64,000 nucleotides of DNA, taken from the NCBI GenBank assembly GCA_022747635.1, contig JAKTNV010000004.1, forward strand, positions 83,054,552 to 83,118,551, in the 5' to 3' direction. This DNA comes from Hetaerina americana. Its lineage: Eukaryota > Arthropoda > Insecta > Odonata > Calopterygidae. Positions 23,955-50,300 of the stretch are shown in pieces. Below the pieces are notes generated by a model, which saw only the letters and a list, made by a program, of their open reading frames with translations, did not search any database and was not told where the DNA came from. The position numbers were made by a program, and so were the translations under genes. The stretch's first letter is position 1. Each line of letters begins with the position of its first letter.

Positions 23955-24105
23955 TTTCAAGGATAAGTCGGGAACAATATTAGTTGAACCAAGAGAGATG
24001 GAAGGAATCATGTGTGTGGAAAAACTGTATCGTAAAGACATTAAGCCAGTAACGTTGGAGATATAGAACGAGAATATGGCGTCGGTTTATTCTAGATCAA
24101 AGTTT
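23955..24105 (+). mobile_element. LINE linker fragment
   Basis: It translates as LVEPREMEGIMCVEKLYRKD and then IKPVTLEI. This is the same segment as LIEPRKIQGIWKEYIE at 36.06 kb and EPREFQE at 4.4 kb, which precedes the reverse transcriptase of the main LINE. Confidence 0.6.
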
Positions 24106-24289
24106 GTGTTTCGTTATTCAGTTAAAATGGTTTTTTTTATCAGCTCGAAATAAAATCCTAACACTAAGCACAAAAATAATGTCCTGAAGCAAAATCCTAA
24201 AACTCAACCATATACCTAGTTCGTTCGCAAATTATGAGGATTTGTCATCGTTGCTCGTGAAGAAAGACGTCTTCCAACTTTGACGTGAT

Positions 24290-24530
24290 TTGCACCATAG
24301 GTAGAACTTAAGACTACTGCTAGGAGATTTGATTTAATTCTTGGCGGTAACTTATGATAACTCCAGCTCATCCAAGCTATTGGTACCAAAACTTCATACG
24401 ATTTTGGAGTAAGAAATTTCTCAACCTACGCCAAGGGTGTAAATTTCACACTCCATTGGGTTTCTGTATGAAGTGAGCTTCACTTACCGATCGAATTAGC
24501 TTTTTGGTTGACTAGTTGGTTGCTTTTAAC
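24290..24530 (+). mobile_element. Probable diverged SINE family 2 copy
   Basis: The order of blocks resembles family 2: CTCCAGCTCATCCAAGCTAT, then GTAAATTTCACACTCC, GAAGTGAGCTTCACTTACCG and TTTTTGGTTGACTAG. Identity is low and no tRNA-like head is visible. Confidence 0.4.
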
Positions 24531-24857
24531 GCGGATCTTCCAATGACATATCATTGTCATCTAAAAATCATTAAACTCCGCCTTAAAATTATGAACCTGC
24601 ACTAAAACTAAGCTATTCAGGCGATTAAACTACTTAAATGCTGGAATATTCAACAAAAGGATACATACAAATCATGCAGGGAAAATGTTATATTTGGGTA
24701 TATTGAAAAGGCATGCAGAATATCCATAAAACATATACACTTCCAAAACTAATTAACACTTTCGTGCCAGCGATAATATTTATTTTGATCACTACTCATG
24801 TGAGAAGAAATATGTAAAATAAATACGTAATTCTATCCATCTCCCTGATTGGACGTA

Positions 24858-26093
24858 CAAGGTGTGATCAAAAAAGAAAGGAAAGATTTTATAACTTGTT
24901 TATTTCGACGGATACAGCTTAATCGAACTCTTCGCCCTCCAAGTACATGCCTTGGCTGACGACACACCTTTGCCAACGTTTCTTCCGCCCTTTCAAGGTT
25001 GATTTTAACTTTGAAAACAAAAGAGGTCTGATGGAGCCACGTCTGAAGAGTAGGGTGGCTGCGGGATCACGGAAGTTCCGGTTCTGGCGAAAAACTCAGT
25101 CACGATCAGCGCCGTGTGAGCCGGCGCGTTATCGTGGTGGAAACGCCATGCATAGTTTCTCCTCATGTCCGGCCTCTTTCGGCTCACCGCGACCCTCAGC
25201 CTCTTCATAACCTTTAAGGAGAAATCTTTGTTGACGGTTTCACATTAAGGAACGTATTCGTAATGAATCAGCCCTTGCCAATCGAAGGAACACACCAGCA
25301 TGACCTTCACATCTGACCGGGACATGCGAGCTTTCTTTGTTCGCGGAGAATTAAGACCTTTCCACTGGGAAGACTGGGCCTTGGTCTCAATATCATAACC
25401 GTCAACCCAGGTTTCGTCACCGGTTACGATGGTTTTAAGAAACTCTGAGTCGGCATTGGCTCGATCAAGGAGTTCCTGACAAATGTCCACACATTTTAGT
25501 TTTTGTCTCTGTTCATCAGTCAGCACCTGCGGGACGAATTTTGATGCGACGCGCGCCATGCCCAAAATGTCTGTCAAAATTGTCTGATAGGATCCAAAAC
25601 TAATGCTCACTTCCTTGGCTATCTCCCTAACAGTTAAACAGCGATTCACCCGCACCAAATCGTTCACCAATGTGACATGGTTGGGGTCTGTCGAAGTGGA
25701 AGGCCGCCCCCATTTCGCGAATCGTTATCCGTCGAGGTTCTGCTCGATGTAAAATGACTGTACCACTCAAAACAATGGCTTCGACTCATAGCTTATTAAT
25801 AAAGGCTTGCTGAATCATTCCAAATATTTTTGTAGCACTTTTGCCAAGTTTGTAACAAAATTTCACGCTCACACGCTGTTCCTCTAGCTCCTTAATTGTT
25901 GCCGTTGCACGCGGCGACGAACAGGTTAAGACACGTACCGCTGCTGCTGCGTATCGGTTCGACGTCTACAAACGAAATAACTCTCGTTTTGGTCGTCAGA
26001 TGTGTCGCTAGATGGCGCGCTGTGTCTTGTTTCGATCCATTGAACGGTTTGCGTAGAATAAAATCAGTCCGGTCCTTCTTTGATCACACCTTG
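24858..26093 (-). mobile_element. Mariner M6, full length with broken transposase
   Basis: A 1,236-bp element with ends CAAGGTGTGATCAAAAAAGA and, on the other strand, CAAGGTGTGATCAAAGAAGG, flanked by TA (24856-24857 and 26094-26095). On the minus strand the start region reads ELEEQRVSVKFCYKLGKSAT and then falls out of frame. The frame 25670-25245 carries LTVREIAKEVSISFGSYQTI and the first catalytic motif VTGDETWVDGYD. A stop follows EYVP. Then come FHHDNAPAHTALIVTEFF (second Asp) and SSDVAPSDLFCFQS (third Asp). All catalytic Asp survive, but frameshifts and nonsense codons make it a pseudogene. Confidence 0.93.
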
Positions 26094-26399
26094 TACTTGT
26101 ACTTTAAATGATAAGTCAGGGCAATTAATATGTCCTGAACATCCGGGGATAAATAACCTACCTCAAATTTACGCTGTAAATGTAAGCAATATTTTGTGAT
26201 ATCGTACCTAAGTTCATTTTAGCGTATAATAAACTTGTTGCCCCCATCGTAAAACTTCCGATTATACCGTGGATTCCTTTACGTCGCTACTTTCAACTTT
26301 TCGAAAACCTTCTGCTAAATATTTTCGTGCCCGATACAAATTTGACGTGATGAGTTCGGCAGTTCGGTATGGACCTTTATGAAGAAGGTCGAGAGAAGG

Positions 26400-27070
26400 T
26401 AGTGACGCCCTTCAAAAATTCAAGGTGTGACCGAAAGCTATCCGGCCTATGTTTTATATCTCCGCATTGGTGCCAATGTTCGTCATCCGGGCCGTGGCAT
26501 CTTTCGAAGAAGTCCCCATTTGATTGAACCACAAGCTCCCAGCGGTGCCTTCACATGTTAAAGCCATCCTGTAACGCAGATGTCGGAATGGCCTTCAGCT
26601 CGCGAGTCGCATTACTCTGAATCGTCTCGATGTCGTCGAACCACTTTCTTTTGAGCGCCATTTTCAATTTTGGGAACATCCAAAAGTCGCAGGGAGCTAT
26701 TTTGGGACTGAACGGAGGCTATCGAAGCTGTAAAATCTTGTGTTTCGCAAAAAATTGCTGCTTATGGTACGATGAATGCACTGGAGCATTATCGCGGTGA
26801 AGAAGCCAGTCACCGATTCACCAGAGACGCGGTCGTTTTCTTCTCACCACATCACGGAATCTTTTCAGAACCTCAACGTAATATTCTTTGTTGATCGCCT
26901 TACCTCTTGGAGCAAATTCTTAGTGCGCTACACCCTCACAATCAAAAAACAATAAAGAAGGCAGGTTGGATACTTTCCGGACACATCTTGTATATATTGA
27001 ACAGTTCGCTAACCATTACGACCGAGCTCGGAAGCTATTAGGATGCTAAAATGCTTTCCAGCCTCGCTTT
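26400..27070 (-). pseudogene. Decayed mariner M7, C-terminal half
   Basis: Minus-strand translation across frames gives FAKHKILQLRQPPFSP and KIAPCDFWMFPKLKMALKRK (third catalytic Asp). It continues FDDIETIQSNATRELKAIP, then HRWELVVQSNGDFFERCH, the usual order of an insect mariner C-terminus. A second-Asp region is discernible upstream but scrambled. No terminal repeat was found. It is of a different subfamily from M6. Confidence 0.78.
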
Positions 27071-27860
27071 TGTACAAAAGCTCGCGCTCATAATTCTTCG
27101 AAATGAGCGAGCGGCACAAAGACCCTGTTTTCATGGAACTATCTCTGTCGGATTATAATCTCGTGTGCCTAGCACCGCATTTGTCTTCCGAGGTATTCGA
27201 CCTCCCCAATACAGAATGAGTGAATGACTGGGGTAGACGAAGGCCGTCCAGAAATCGGGTTCCCTAATTTGGGATAGTTTATAAATGTTTAAGGCCGCAC
27301 GATGGCAGCAGCAGGAAATCCATAGAAAGGAACCCATGGCAGGAGCTCACTATCAAACAAAGTGGCTGTGAGTTCTTGTGAAATAGTGGTTTTTATGAGA
27401 GTAGCAAATAAGAGAACAAATTTGCAGCTTCTTATTTATTTTAATGGTCATGAGTCTCCAGAAGGCTGTGCTAACTTTTGAAATATTAACCCCAATTCTA
27501 ACTTCGATATAATTTGGGTTTATTCTGTGGCCAACTTTATCCCTTCATCTCTCACGTCTCTTCGCAGACCCGAGAACAAAACTGACCCCAAAATTATTAC
27601 GTAACCGTAAAAAAATCAACAATCAGTCCCCAATAGCGATATCAACAAACAAATACAGCATGTACATCTACACGAGCAGAACGTTACAATATAAATTCAT
27701 TTATTCGAAATACTCTGCGGTTTTAGGCTTCACTAAGTGGCAGAATATATTTTATATCTATCTTAAAAGAAATTGTATTTTCCATAAAAATATACTATCC
27801 ACAGACTTTGAAATCGGTGGAGATATTACAAAATATGTTAACATGGATATCATATATTAT
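27071..27860. other. No recognisable feature
   Basis: Non-coding DNA; nothing recognised. Confidence 0.5.
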
Positions 27861-27952
27861 ATCTGAGAGGGCCGAAAGCTCGAACAATTTACCGTGTGAG
27901 TGTCCTTTTAAATGTTGCTATTCTATTTGTGTTATATTGTGTCAGCCCATTA
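27861..27952 (+). repeat. Dispersed repeat ending at a (TA)n tract, copy 2
   Basis: Near-identical to 7,063-7,157, starting CTGAGAGGGCCGAAAGCTCG and ending GTGTCAGCCCAT before (TA)n. It is 5 bp shorter than copy 1. Confidence 0.75.
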
Positions 27953-27982
27953 TATATATATATATATAAATATATATATATA

Positions 27983-28011
<29 letters not shown>
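27953..28011. repeat. (TA)n tract
   Basis: Imperfect TA repeats with an ACTCATA interruption; they join the previous repeat to the foldback. Confidence 0.9.
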
Positions 28012-28014
<3 letters not shown>

Positions 28015-28157
28015 CTCATTTATATAGAAACAGATATAAGGAAAAGGGATAGGAACACACATAAAGGACGAACACTTAATGTGTGTTCTTATATGTGTTT
28101 TCCTTTATGTGTGTTCCTATCCCTTTTCCTTATATCTGTTTCTATATAAATGAGTAT
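28012..28157. repeat. Perfect 57-bp inverted repeat (foldback)
   Basis: The arms at 28012-28068 and 28101-28157 are exact reverse complements, with a 32-nt spacer. The arm begins ATACTCATTTATATAGAAAC. It lies between (TA)n tracts and would form a long cruciform, or an RNA hairpin if transcribed. A diverged single arm occurs at 9,690-9,750. Confidence 0.96.
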
Positions 28158-28192
28158 TTATTCGCCGTTTGGCGGAATTTCGTGTTTGAATG

Positions 28193-28193
<1 letters not shown>

Positions 28194-28263
<70 letters not shown>

Positions 28264-28302
28264 GTATATGTATATATATATATATACTTATATATATGTA
28301 TA

Positions 28303-28354
<52 letters not shown>
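28194..28354. repeat. (TA)n microsatellite block
   Basis: Two long TA tracts separated by GTATATGTATATG-type interruptions. Open frames through it are Ile-Tyr repeats on both strands. Confidence 0.97.
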
Positions 28355-28440
28355 CGAGGGTAGTCTGAAAAGTATTCGACCTAACAAAGATACAACACAT
28401 TTTTGAAAAATTTTTGAGGTCGGAAACTTTTCAGACCTTT
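28355..28440. mobile_element. Tiny mariner-derived inverted-repeat remnant
   Basis: After a TA, CGAGGGTAGTCTGAAAAGTA has the form of a mariner terminal repeat. About 35 bp later GGTCGGAAACTTTTCAGACC is its imperfect reverse complement. No coding sequence lies between, so it looks like a MITE or an extreme internal deletion. Confidence 0.65.
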
Positions 28441-29859
28441 TATAAATCAGTCTTGATCGGTATTATACCAGCAAAATTGTGGTATCGCTATCCACAAGGT
28501 AGTATCAAAAATACTCTATTTGAAGAAAAATAAAATGAAATTAATAAATTTATATAAATTAAAATTTAATGAACAAATGCCAATAATGAAATTAAATCAA
28601 GTCATCGAATATTTTTTTACTTGTGCTCCCACAAGATATTTGCTAATCAGCATACAGATATAGCTTCCATTGATCTCATTGTTCATTTGGGAGTTTTATA
28701 GGCGATATTAGATCTTCTCTTATCTCCACAAGTTGGGCGTTCATTTTAAGTAAGGGATGTTTTTGCCATAGCTTGAGTTTATCTCGTAATCTTGGGAATA
28801 ACTGAGATTCTAAAAGTAAATAAACGGCTATCTTGTTCGTACGCGTTGCCATGGCATCCTTAGAGCCTATGACAGTTACCATCGGGCCTTGCGCGGACGG
28901 CATTGACTGGGTGCTCTGGACTGGAACGGGTTTACCACAATCGTCAAAAATGAAGAGGGAGAAGTGGATATGACGACCTTGCCCTAAATATCATCACCCC
29001 TCTTCCAATATGTATTTTTTTCCTTTCCCCCCTCAAGAGTGAAATTCAAGAATGAGAAATCTTGGCGAAGTTCTCAGGGGATGGCTGGAAGTGGAATCTT
29101 CCCACCACTCTTTAAGAGTGAGTGACCGAACCGTCCATCCATTCACTCATCATAAATTAGCTGAGTGGCTTGGATGAAAGAATGGGAGACATTCTAATGG
29201 AGATGTAGAATCACATTACTCCTCCAACCTGGAACCATTACGGCATCACCCTTTTAAGGAGGTTCGTCCTTCACTCTGGCGGTCAAAGAAATTCTGTGAT
29301 ATTCGATCCATAAAAAGATGCTGTTTTAAAAACATTACCTCATTCCCCTACCATATAAATAGATTTGTGCCTATGTAAATGTGATGAATGTCTCAAAAAT
29401 ATTGTAAGATGAGTTTTTTAATGATCGGCTATGACTAACAGAAATAGCGGGTGTTTATTGTTGCGCTGGAGGGAATCATTTTTGGACAACACCGTGTTGT
29501 TTATTTTAATTATCTTAGAGAATTATGCTAGTTATAATAATTTTAAATTTGGGTCATTATGTGCGATGTACTTCGCATACATGGAGAATAGCTATTCACC
29601 AATATTTTTGTAACTTTTTTCACGGTTATATAGATTCAGAAAAACGTCTAGTCACCACTTATATCAAATAATTAACCATGCAACCACAAGGGTTTTCTAG
29701 AAGCTTTTTCATAAAGGAAGTTGTATGATGCTTAGTTCCAATGAACAAAGAAAGGGAAATAAAACCGAACAATATGTGGAGCATTTTAGGAAGGTAAGGG
29801 CCGGTTGATCATTAAAAAATATATCAGAAACATTTTTTATTAATTGATTTAATGTCCTA
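28441..29859. other. No recognisable feature
   Basis: Non-coding DNA. A minus-strand open frame at 28676-28903 shows no recognisable domain. Confidence 0.5.
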
Positions 29860-30480
29860 CGAATCTACTTAACTTTTCTGCATAATCGTCGTTCACTTTT
29901 AAGCACTCTTTATAACACTGCACCATTTTTTTTAGTCCCTCGGCATAGAAGTTCGCTGACTGGGAATGCACCACCTGACAACAGTGGTCTTGAATTGGGT
30001 CATCTTCCGACCATTGTCAACCAAACCATTGTTTCAGGGAGCAAAAAGAGGAATTAGTCCCCATGAGCAAGGTTGTAACTGTAAGGTAGGTGATCAAACA
30101 TAATTTGCTCTTCATGCTGATCATTATTTCGACACCCACCTTGCATAAAATTTGTGATATCCTAGGTTTTTTGTAACAACCGTGTAATAAGTGGTGTTTA
30201 TCATAAGGGGACATCTATTGACCATAGCAATAATCGTCAAAAGTCGATCAGATCGCAGTTCTTGGTCCTCTTGTTGAACGTTGTTGTCGGTCTGGATATC
30301 CGGCCTACCGCTCCGCTCTTCTTCATCAAATCCATGCACCTGCATGCCGTCATTTTAGGAGTGTGGACACGATTGCCTAACATTTCCTTCACTCATTACT
30401 GTGGGTCCATAAACTACACACAACTTCCGATGAATTTGTGCAGTTGATGTTCCCCGCCTTTTATAAATAAAAATCGAATC
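29860..30480 (-). pseudogene. Mariner-like M9, internally deleted and decayed
   Basis: The minus strand begins near 30,475 with RGTSTAQIHRKLCVVYGPTV and MSEGNVRQ. It continues MQVHGFDEE(R)SGRPDIQTDN and then TKNLGYHKFYARWV: the helix-turn-helix half of a mariner-type transposase. It then jumps to a C-terminal remnant around a degraded third-Asp motif (FDHLPYSYNLAHGD, followed by a stop and FLFAP). The first and second catalytic regions are gone. Terminal repeats were not resolved. Confidence 0.75.
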
Positions 30481-30727
30481 ACAGCACGCACTTCGTTGCT
30501 GGCGGGAGCAACGGCTTTCGTGAATATTGTTATCTAAATTTACATTATACCCCGAAAGCCGCCGTATGGTCGTGTGGCGAGGGGTATTAGGCCACCAGTC
30601 ACGCATTATCTGCATTTACCGACAGGCAAACGACTACTAAAACAAAACAATAACTTCAGTGGCTTTGGAAACAATCAGCAGATGGCGCTTCATGCGCCCA
30701 AATTTGTTTTGCTCCCGGCGGCATCGA

Positions 30728-30960
30728 ATATTTTTCAATGGTATCTCGATCCCTGCTTGAGGTGCTTTGTGGAGGGCACTTTGAGTGAGTACGCCGTCCG
30801 TCGGATAGGACGTTAAGCTGTGGACCTCTTGGTGCCTTTCGTTAAAAGTAGGCTAATGCCGACGCCGGGTTATTCTCCACCCTTCATCCTTTCCTGTCCA
30901 TCCCTGTTGGCGCAAATGACCTTAGTTGTAGTTCGCCTCCCCTAAATACTACTAATACCG
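30728..30960 (+). mobile_element. SINE family 1 copy (body only)
   Basis: The family blocks appear in order: CAATGGTATCTCGATCCCTG, GAGTACGCCGTCCGTCGGAT, AGGCTAATGCCGACGCCGGG and CTCCACCCTTCATCCTTTCC, ending in AAATACTACTAAT. The tRNA-like head is missing. Confidence 0.88.
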
Positions 30961-31894
30961 ACTTTGTTCTGACACGCCAATATTTATATATAAGAAAACA
31001 GCCCCTCTTTTCAAATATTCCTCGTAAATTGGTCTTCTGTTTCGACCGGAGTTTGACTTTAAACTTCAGTTAAACAATAACAAGACACCATTTAACCGTT
31101 TCTAAATGTATTCGAACGTACCTAAAAAAAACGATTTTTTTCATGATAAGTCCCAGTGCATTCCAGTCAAACCTTTTATCTTCGATATGTAGGTAACCCA
31201 TATTTTTCCTTCCCATTGAAGTATTAATAGAATATTTATTAGGAGCCTGCCGTAAACTGAAAAATCTCAAATGCCACTTATTGTCGGGCGGGGGCAGCAA
31301 AGGATTTCACTGGCTTATTTTACGGGTGTACCGTATCTCGCAGTAAAGTTGTGGAGTTCGCTAAGAGATGGGGGACGTGGCGCCTCTGTTCCACGTCTCT
31401 TCAATCTTTCATTCCGTTCTCCCTCGCACACTTGAGCCCTTTATTAAGAGGGAGGGCATAAATCCTGGTGCTTATTTTCGCTCGCGGTCTCTCCAAAACG
31501 CACACAAACAGAAATAAGTGAAAATATTCTTTTACCGTTCATGGGCGAATACGCGGTCGTTCCCACGCGCGCGTATTCCATCCCACAGAAGCGTCCGATT
31601 TTTCTGAAGTGGGAATGAGTCCACTTGAAATCCTTTGGAAACCTCTTATGCATGACAACTTGTCTTTTTCAAGCTCTCCAATCTTAGGATATAATCGAGT
31701 CAAGGCGAACATTCTGACGTCAGCGGGCATGGTGGGAGCGAAAAAACTCTTTTCACCCCGGCTGGAAAGGCTTCGCCCTTTCCTATTTTAAATTTAAAAT
31801 GTTGGATAAAAATGATAAATTACGTTGTCGACAAGTTCCAAAATAACGATTCACTCAAGTACTGAACAATGATATCACTACCACATAACTATTG
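30961..31894. other. No recognisable feature
   Basis: CpG-containing non-coding DNA. Overlapping short frames near 31,444-31,791 have no recognisable domain. Confidence 0.5.
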
Positions 31895-32187
31895 TGTCCT
31901 TATCATAGTATTCTTAAATGCCTGTATTTTGGTCACAATCTGAACATACGACTGTATAACTATCTGCCTACTCAGTTGAAATCAGATGGTATCCAGAGTT
32001 TCAAGAATAGGGTATATACCTGGTTACTTGCTCACCCACTTTACTCATTGGATGAATTCTTTTGTGACAATCTTCATCACATTTAAGAACTTATGTTTAT
32101 ATATTAAGTAATATTATGATTGACGACATTTAATATGGTTGTACCATTTTTAAAATGAATAAAGTATTATTATTATTATTATTATTG
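31895..32187 (+). mobile_element. CR1/Jockey-like LINE 3' end with (ATT)n tail
   Basis: It translates as NIRLYNYLPTQLKSDGIQSF, then KNRVYTWLLAHPLYSLDEFF, the typical C-terminal end of a LINE reverse-transcriptase polyprotein. After the stop comes a short 3' UTR with AATAAA and a terminal (ATT)n tract (about 32,165-32,187). Such simple tails are usual at the 3' ends of CR1/Jockey-group LINEs. The copy is 5'-truncated. Confidence 0.75.
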
Positions 32188-33108
32188 GTTCTGTTGCTGT
32201 TTTCTCCATGATAGTAGTCGCAACGTCAAAGTTTTGCAGAATACTCTTTATAATGATATTTATAAAGGTCAAGTGATAACTTTAAGGGTAAGAGTTGTTA
32301 CACAATAACATCTTTGTATGGAAGCCATGAATTACAAAGTAACCTTACTGAACAATTCCTTTATTGATATTTCTGTATACATAAGAGTTATCATGAATTC
32401 ATTTGCATAGGTTTTTTGTTTATTGGTAATAAATTAAGGAAGATTTAACTCCAGCAGCTTTCGTAATGTATCATCACTTTATTATAGAAAATATGTTACT
32501 TCACAATTAATATCCACATTGTCTGCTCAAGATACACTTAAAAATGACAGATTTTTCTGAGTTCTAGGGATCTAAAGAAGGTGCCTCAATAAAAATAGTT
32601 GCTGTTGAGACATTTAATTTCAAATCTTTCAGACAAGGTAATGGGGTAAGTGCCCTTCCATCTGCTCCCATCCTAACAAATTCTGGAAAATGCTCATGGG
32701 TGCTATCGTGTTAATAAATAAAGACTATTATGTTAACTAATGATAGATTATTCTATTTTTACGTTTACAGTTTTGTCTGGTTCTTATTTATGTCCTTAGT
32801 TGAGCGAATTTGAAGGAAAAGAGATTTATTTCCCATTCCCTACAATTTGTACTTTCCTCCAATTTACACCTTTTCCCAAGTGTGTCCAAAGTGTAAATTT
32901 AGAGTTTTTTGGTGTATTAGTTCTTTGGAATATTCCAAATGCATTTATTTCAGATCACAGAGTAAAATTTGAAGGCAGTAATTATCAGCAGTAGCAGTAA
33001 TAATGTTACACTTTTCCTCACTTTTTTCAAGGTACCAAATAATGTAAACAAAGATTTCTTGCAGTGTGCTTTAGCTTTACAGATTATCACTACTCTGATA
33101 CTATGAAC
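32188..33108 (-). other. Probable 3' UTR and end of the deacetylase gene
   Basis: No coding sequence. On the minus strand, AATAAA occurs at 32949-32944 and 32830-32825, about 160 and 280 bp after the deacetylase stop, and either could direct polyadenylation. CpG depletion begins at about 32,230, consistent with the transcription unit ending in this stretch. Confidence 0.5.
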
Positions 33109-48360
<15,252 letters not shown>

Positions 48361-49020
48361 GGACGAACAGGCTTGTAGCAAAATCAGGAACTGAAAAGCT
48401 GTTATCACTTCGGCTCTTACATTGAGTCATATATGACGAAGGGTCAGATAACACTTATCGTGGGCTGAGCCACGAATTCTGATATCTTATCTAATTCTAT
48501 GCCTCTACGATACAATTGGGAGACTTTTCATTTTAGGTCCGCTTTTGACTCTCGATTATTATGTGCAGAAATTATCTCATTTTTTTGATGATTGGTGGGC
48601 TAAACGATTGGGAGTATTCAGTGCTTACCTTTGATGCATGAAATTCTTTACGAATGGGTTCCATTTCATAGTACGAGTATAATACGGCTTATTTCTCAAA
48701 CCTTCAGCGATTACCGTCGCTGAGGAGAAAATTGCACTATTCTATACAACAATATTTAGTTACTTGCCCATTATCAACGACTAGTAAAGACCGAAAAATG
48801 AAAATTTCGGATGATGCACACAAATAAAACGGAAGTATTCACGTGCAAAGAAAGTTAAATAAATGATTTACAATTTATATGGTAAACCTCATGTATTAGA
48901 CGCAGATCTTGTCGCATAAGAACATATTTGTTAGCCCTAGCTGTATTGATATGAAACAAAAATATATTAAAACTAAAATTATGAAGCTATTTCTGCAGAA
49001 CATGAAAAATCATATGAATA
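48361..49020 (-). promoter_or_regulatory. Presumed 5' UTR and promoter region of the deacetylase gene
   Basis: Directly upstream of exon 1, with ordinary CpG density in contrast to the gene body. No TATA box, initiator or other element could be assigned with confidence; the call rests on position only. Confidence 0.35.
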
Positions 49021-49240
49021 TGAAAGACTCTCCATTCTCGGGATGTCACCGCGTAGGTTGTTTTTCTGACAACAGTTTCGCCCGTGTTTCAACGAGCGTC
49101 TTCAGGTCGAAGTGAGCTCCGTGTTTCCGCCCGTGTTTCAACGAGCGTCTTCGACCTTATGACGCTCGTTGAAACACGGGCGAAACTGTTGTCAGAAAAA
49201 CAACCTACGCGGTGACATCCCGAGAATGGAGAGTCTTTCA
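49021..49240. repeat. Large foldback with perfect 80-bp arms and hammerhead-like core
   Basis: The arms at 49021-49100 and 49161-49240 are exact reverse complements. With two mismatches they extend to 49110 and 49151. The spacer also repeats part of the arm (CCCGTGTTTCAACGAGCGTC). On the minus strand at 49105-49068 the order is CTGAAGA, a 6-bp stem (GCTCGT/ACGGGC), GAAA, a short stem and GTC. This resembles the type I hammerhead ribozymes of Penelope-like elements (inference). One extra C after CTGAAGA leaves an unpaired position at the base of the stem. Confidence 0.85.
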
Positions 49241-49527
49241 TCCGAACGCCGCGAAAATCTACGATCCCATATCATATGAATATGTTGCACACGGAGTCAC
49301 TACCTCTGCACATCAATCGAAGACATATCGCGCGATGAATTATTTCCGTGCCATTCATTTAGACAAATGGAATGATTTCCACGAAGGAGAATCTGCTCGC
49401 GGGTAATTCAGATTAAGCATTACTGACAATGAACGTTAAAAGCTTGTCAAGAAGACTTGAAAATCATTGGACAGCTATGCGCGTTGGCTCCGGAGAAGTT
49501 AACGAATCAGAAGGGGATCGGGATAAT

Positions 49528-49815
49528 GCGGTGGCTAACTGCTACTGGCTTCCCGCCTGGAAGGCCCGGGTTCGAATTCCGGTGGCGGTAGATATAATTC
49601 AGTGGTATCCCAATCCCTACTTGAGATGCTTAGTGGAGAGAATCCCGTCCGTCGGATGGGACGTGAAGCTGCGTACTCCTTGGCGCCTTTCGTCAAGTAG
49701 GCTAATGCCGGCGTCGGGTTTCTCTCCACCCTTCATCCTTTCCTGTTCGTCCCAAATGGCGCAAATGACCTCAACTATCGGTCGCCTTCCCTAAAAAACT
49801 ACTACTTCTACTACG
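49528..49815 (+). mobile_element. SINE family 1, full length with tRNA-like head
   Basis: The head begins GCGGTGGCTAACTGCTACTG (A-box region about 49,532-49,548) and has a B box GGTTCGAATTCC (49569-49580) with one extra base relative to the consensus. The family body follows without a break (CAGTGGTATCCCAATCCCTA and onwards) and ends in an ACTACTACTTCTACTAC tail. This copy defines the family as tRNA-derived and explains the headless copies at 6.7, 30.7 and 37.3 kb as 5' truncations. Confidence 0.9.
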
Positions 49816-50034
49816 AATCACAAAATTTGCTACCCAGAGCATTGGATACTAGATGATAACCATTCCATTTGTAGTAATATTTATAACATTTCATAAAAAT
49901 CGAATATAATAAAGCAAACATTTTAGCCCAAAAGCTAGCAATACAATAGGGTAACATTCATTGCTGAGCGTTTTAGGAAATCAATGTGACGGGTATGTAA
50001 CATAAAGCGATGTAAACGAAAACCAAGGCTATGA

Positions 50035-50300
50035 GTTAAGAGAAAGAGCAAGGTAAGCATAAGAATGGATAGATAGGAGAACAAGCGAGGAAGTGCTCGG
50101 CATAGTGGGGAAGGAGAGGGGATTGATAAGAGAAGTCCAAAGGAGGCAGGAAAGGTGAATGCAGAGAATAATTATGGGCAATTGGATGTTGAAGACTGAT
50201 GGAAGAGAGAACGTTAAGCAGGAAAATTATTGATGGAACGAAGGCATGAAATGGAATTGAAGATGGATTTATTGCAGTGTTGGGTGTCATGTTATCTTGT
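50035..50300 (+). mobile_element. RTE-like LINE 3' end fragment
   Basis: Plus-strand sequence around GAAGTGCTCGGCATAGTGGG, AGTCCAAAGGAGGCAGGAAA and GCAATTGGATGTTGAAGACT matches the C-terminal segment EEVL..VGE..RRQKKW..LDVEDC of the main LINE, in decayed form, and ends near TGTTAGGCGAGG. Confidence 0.65.
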
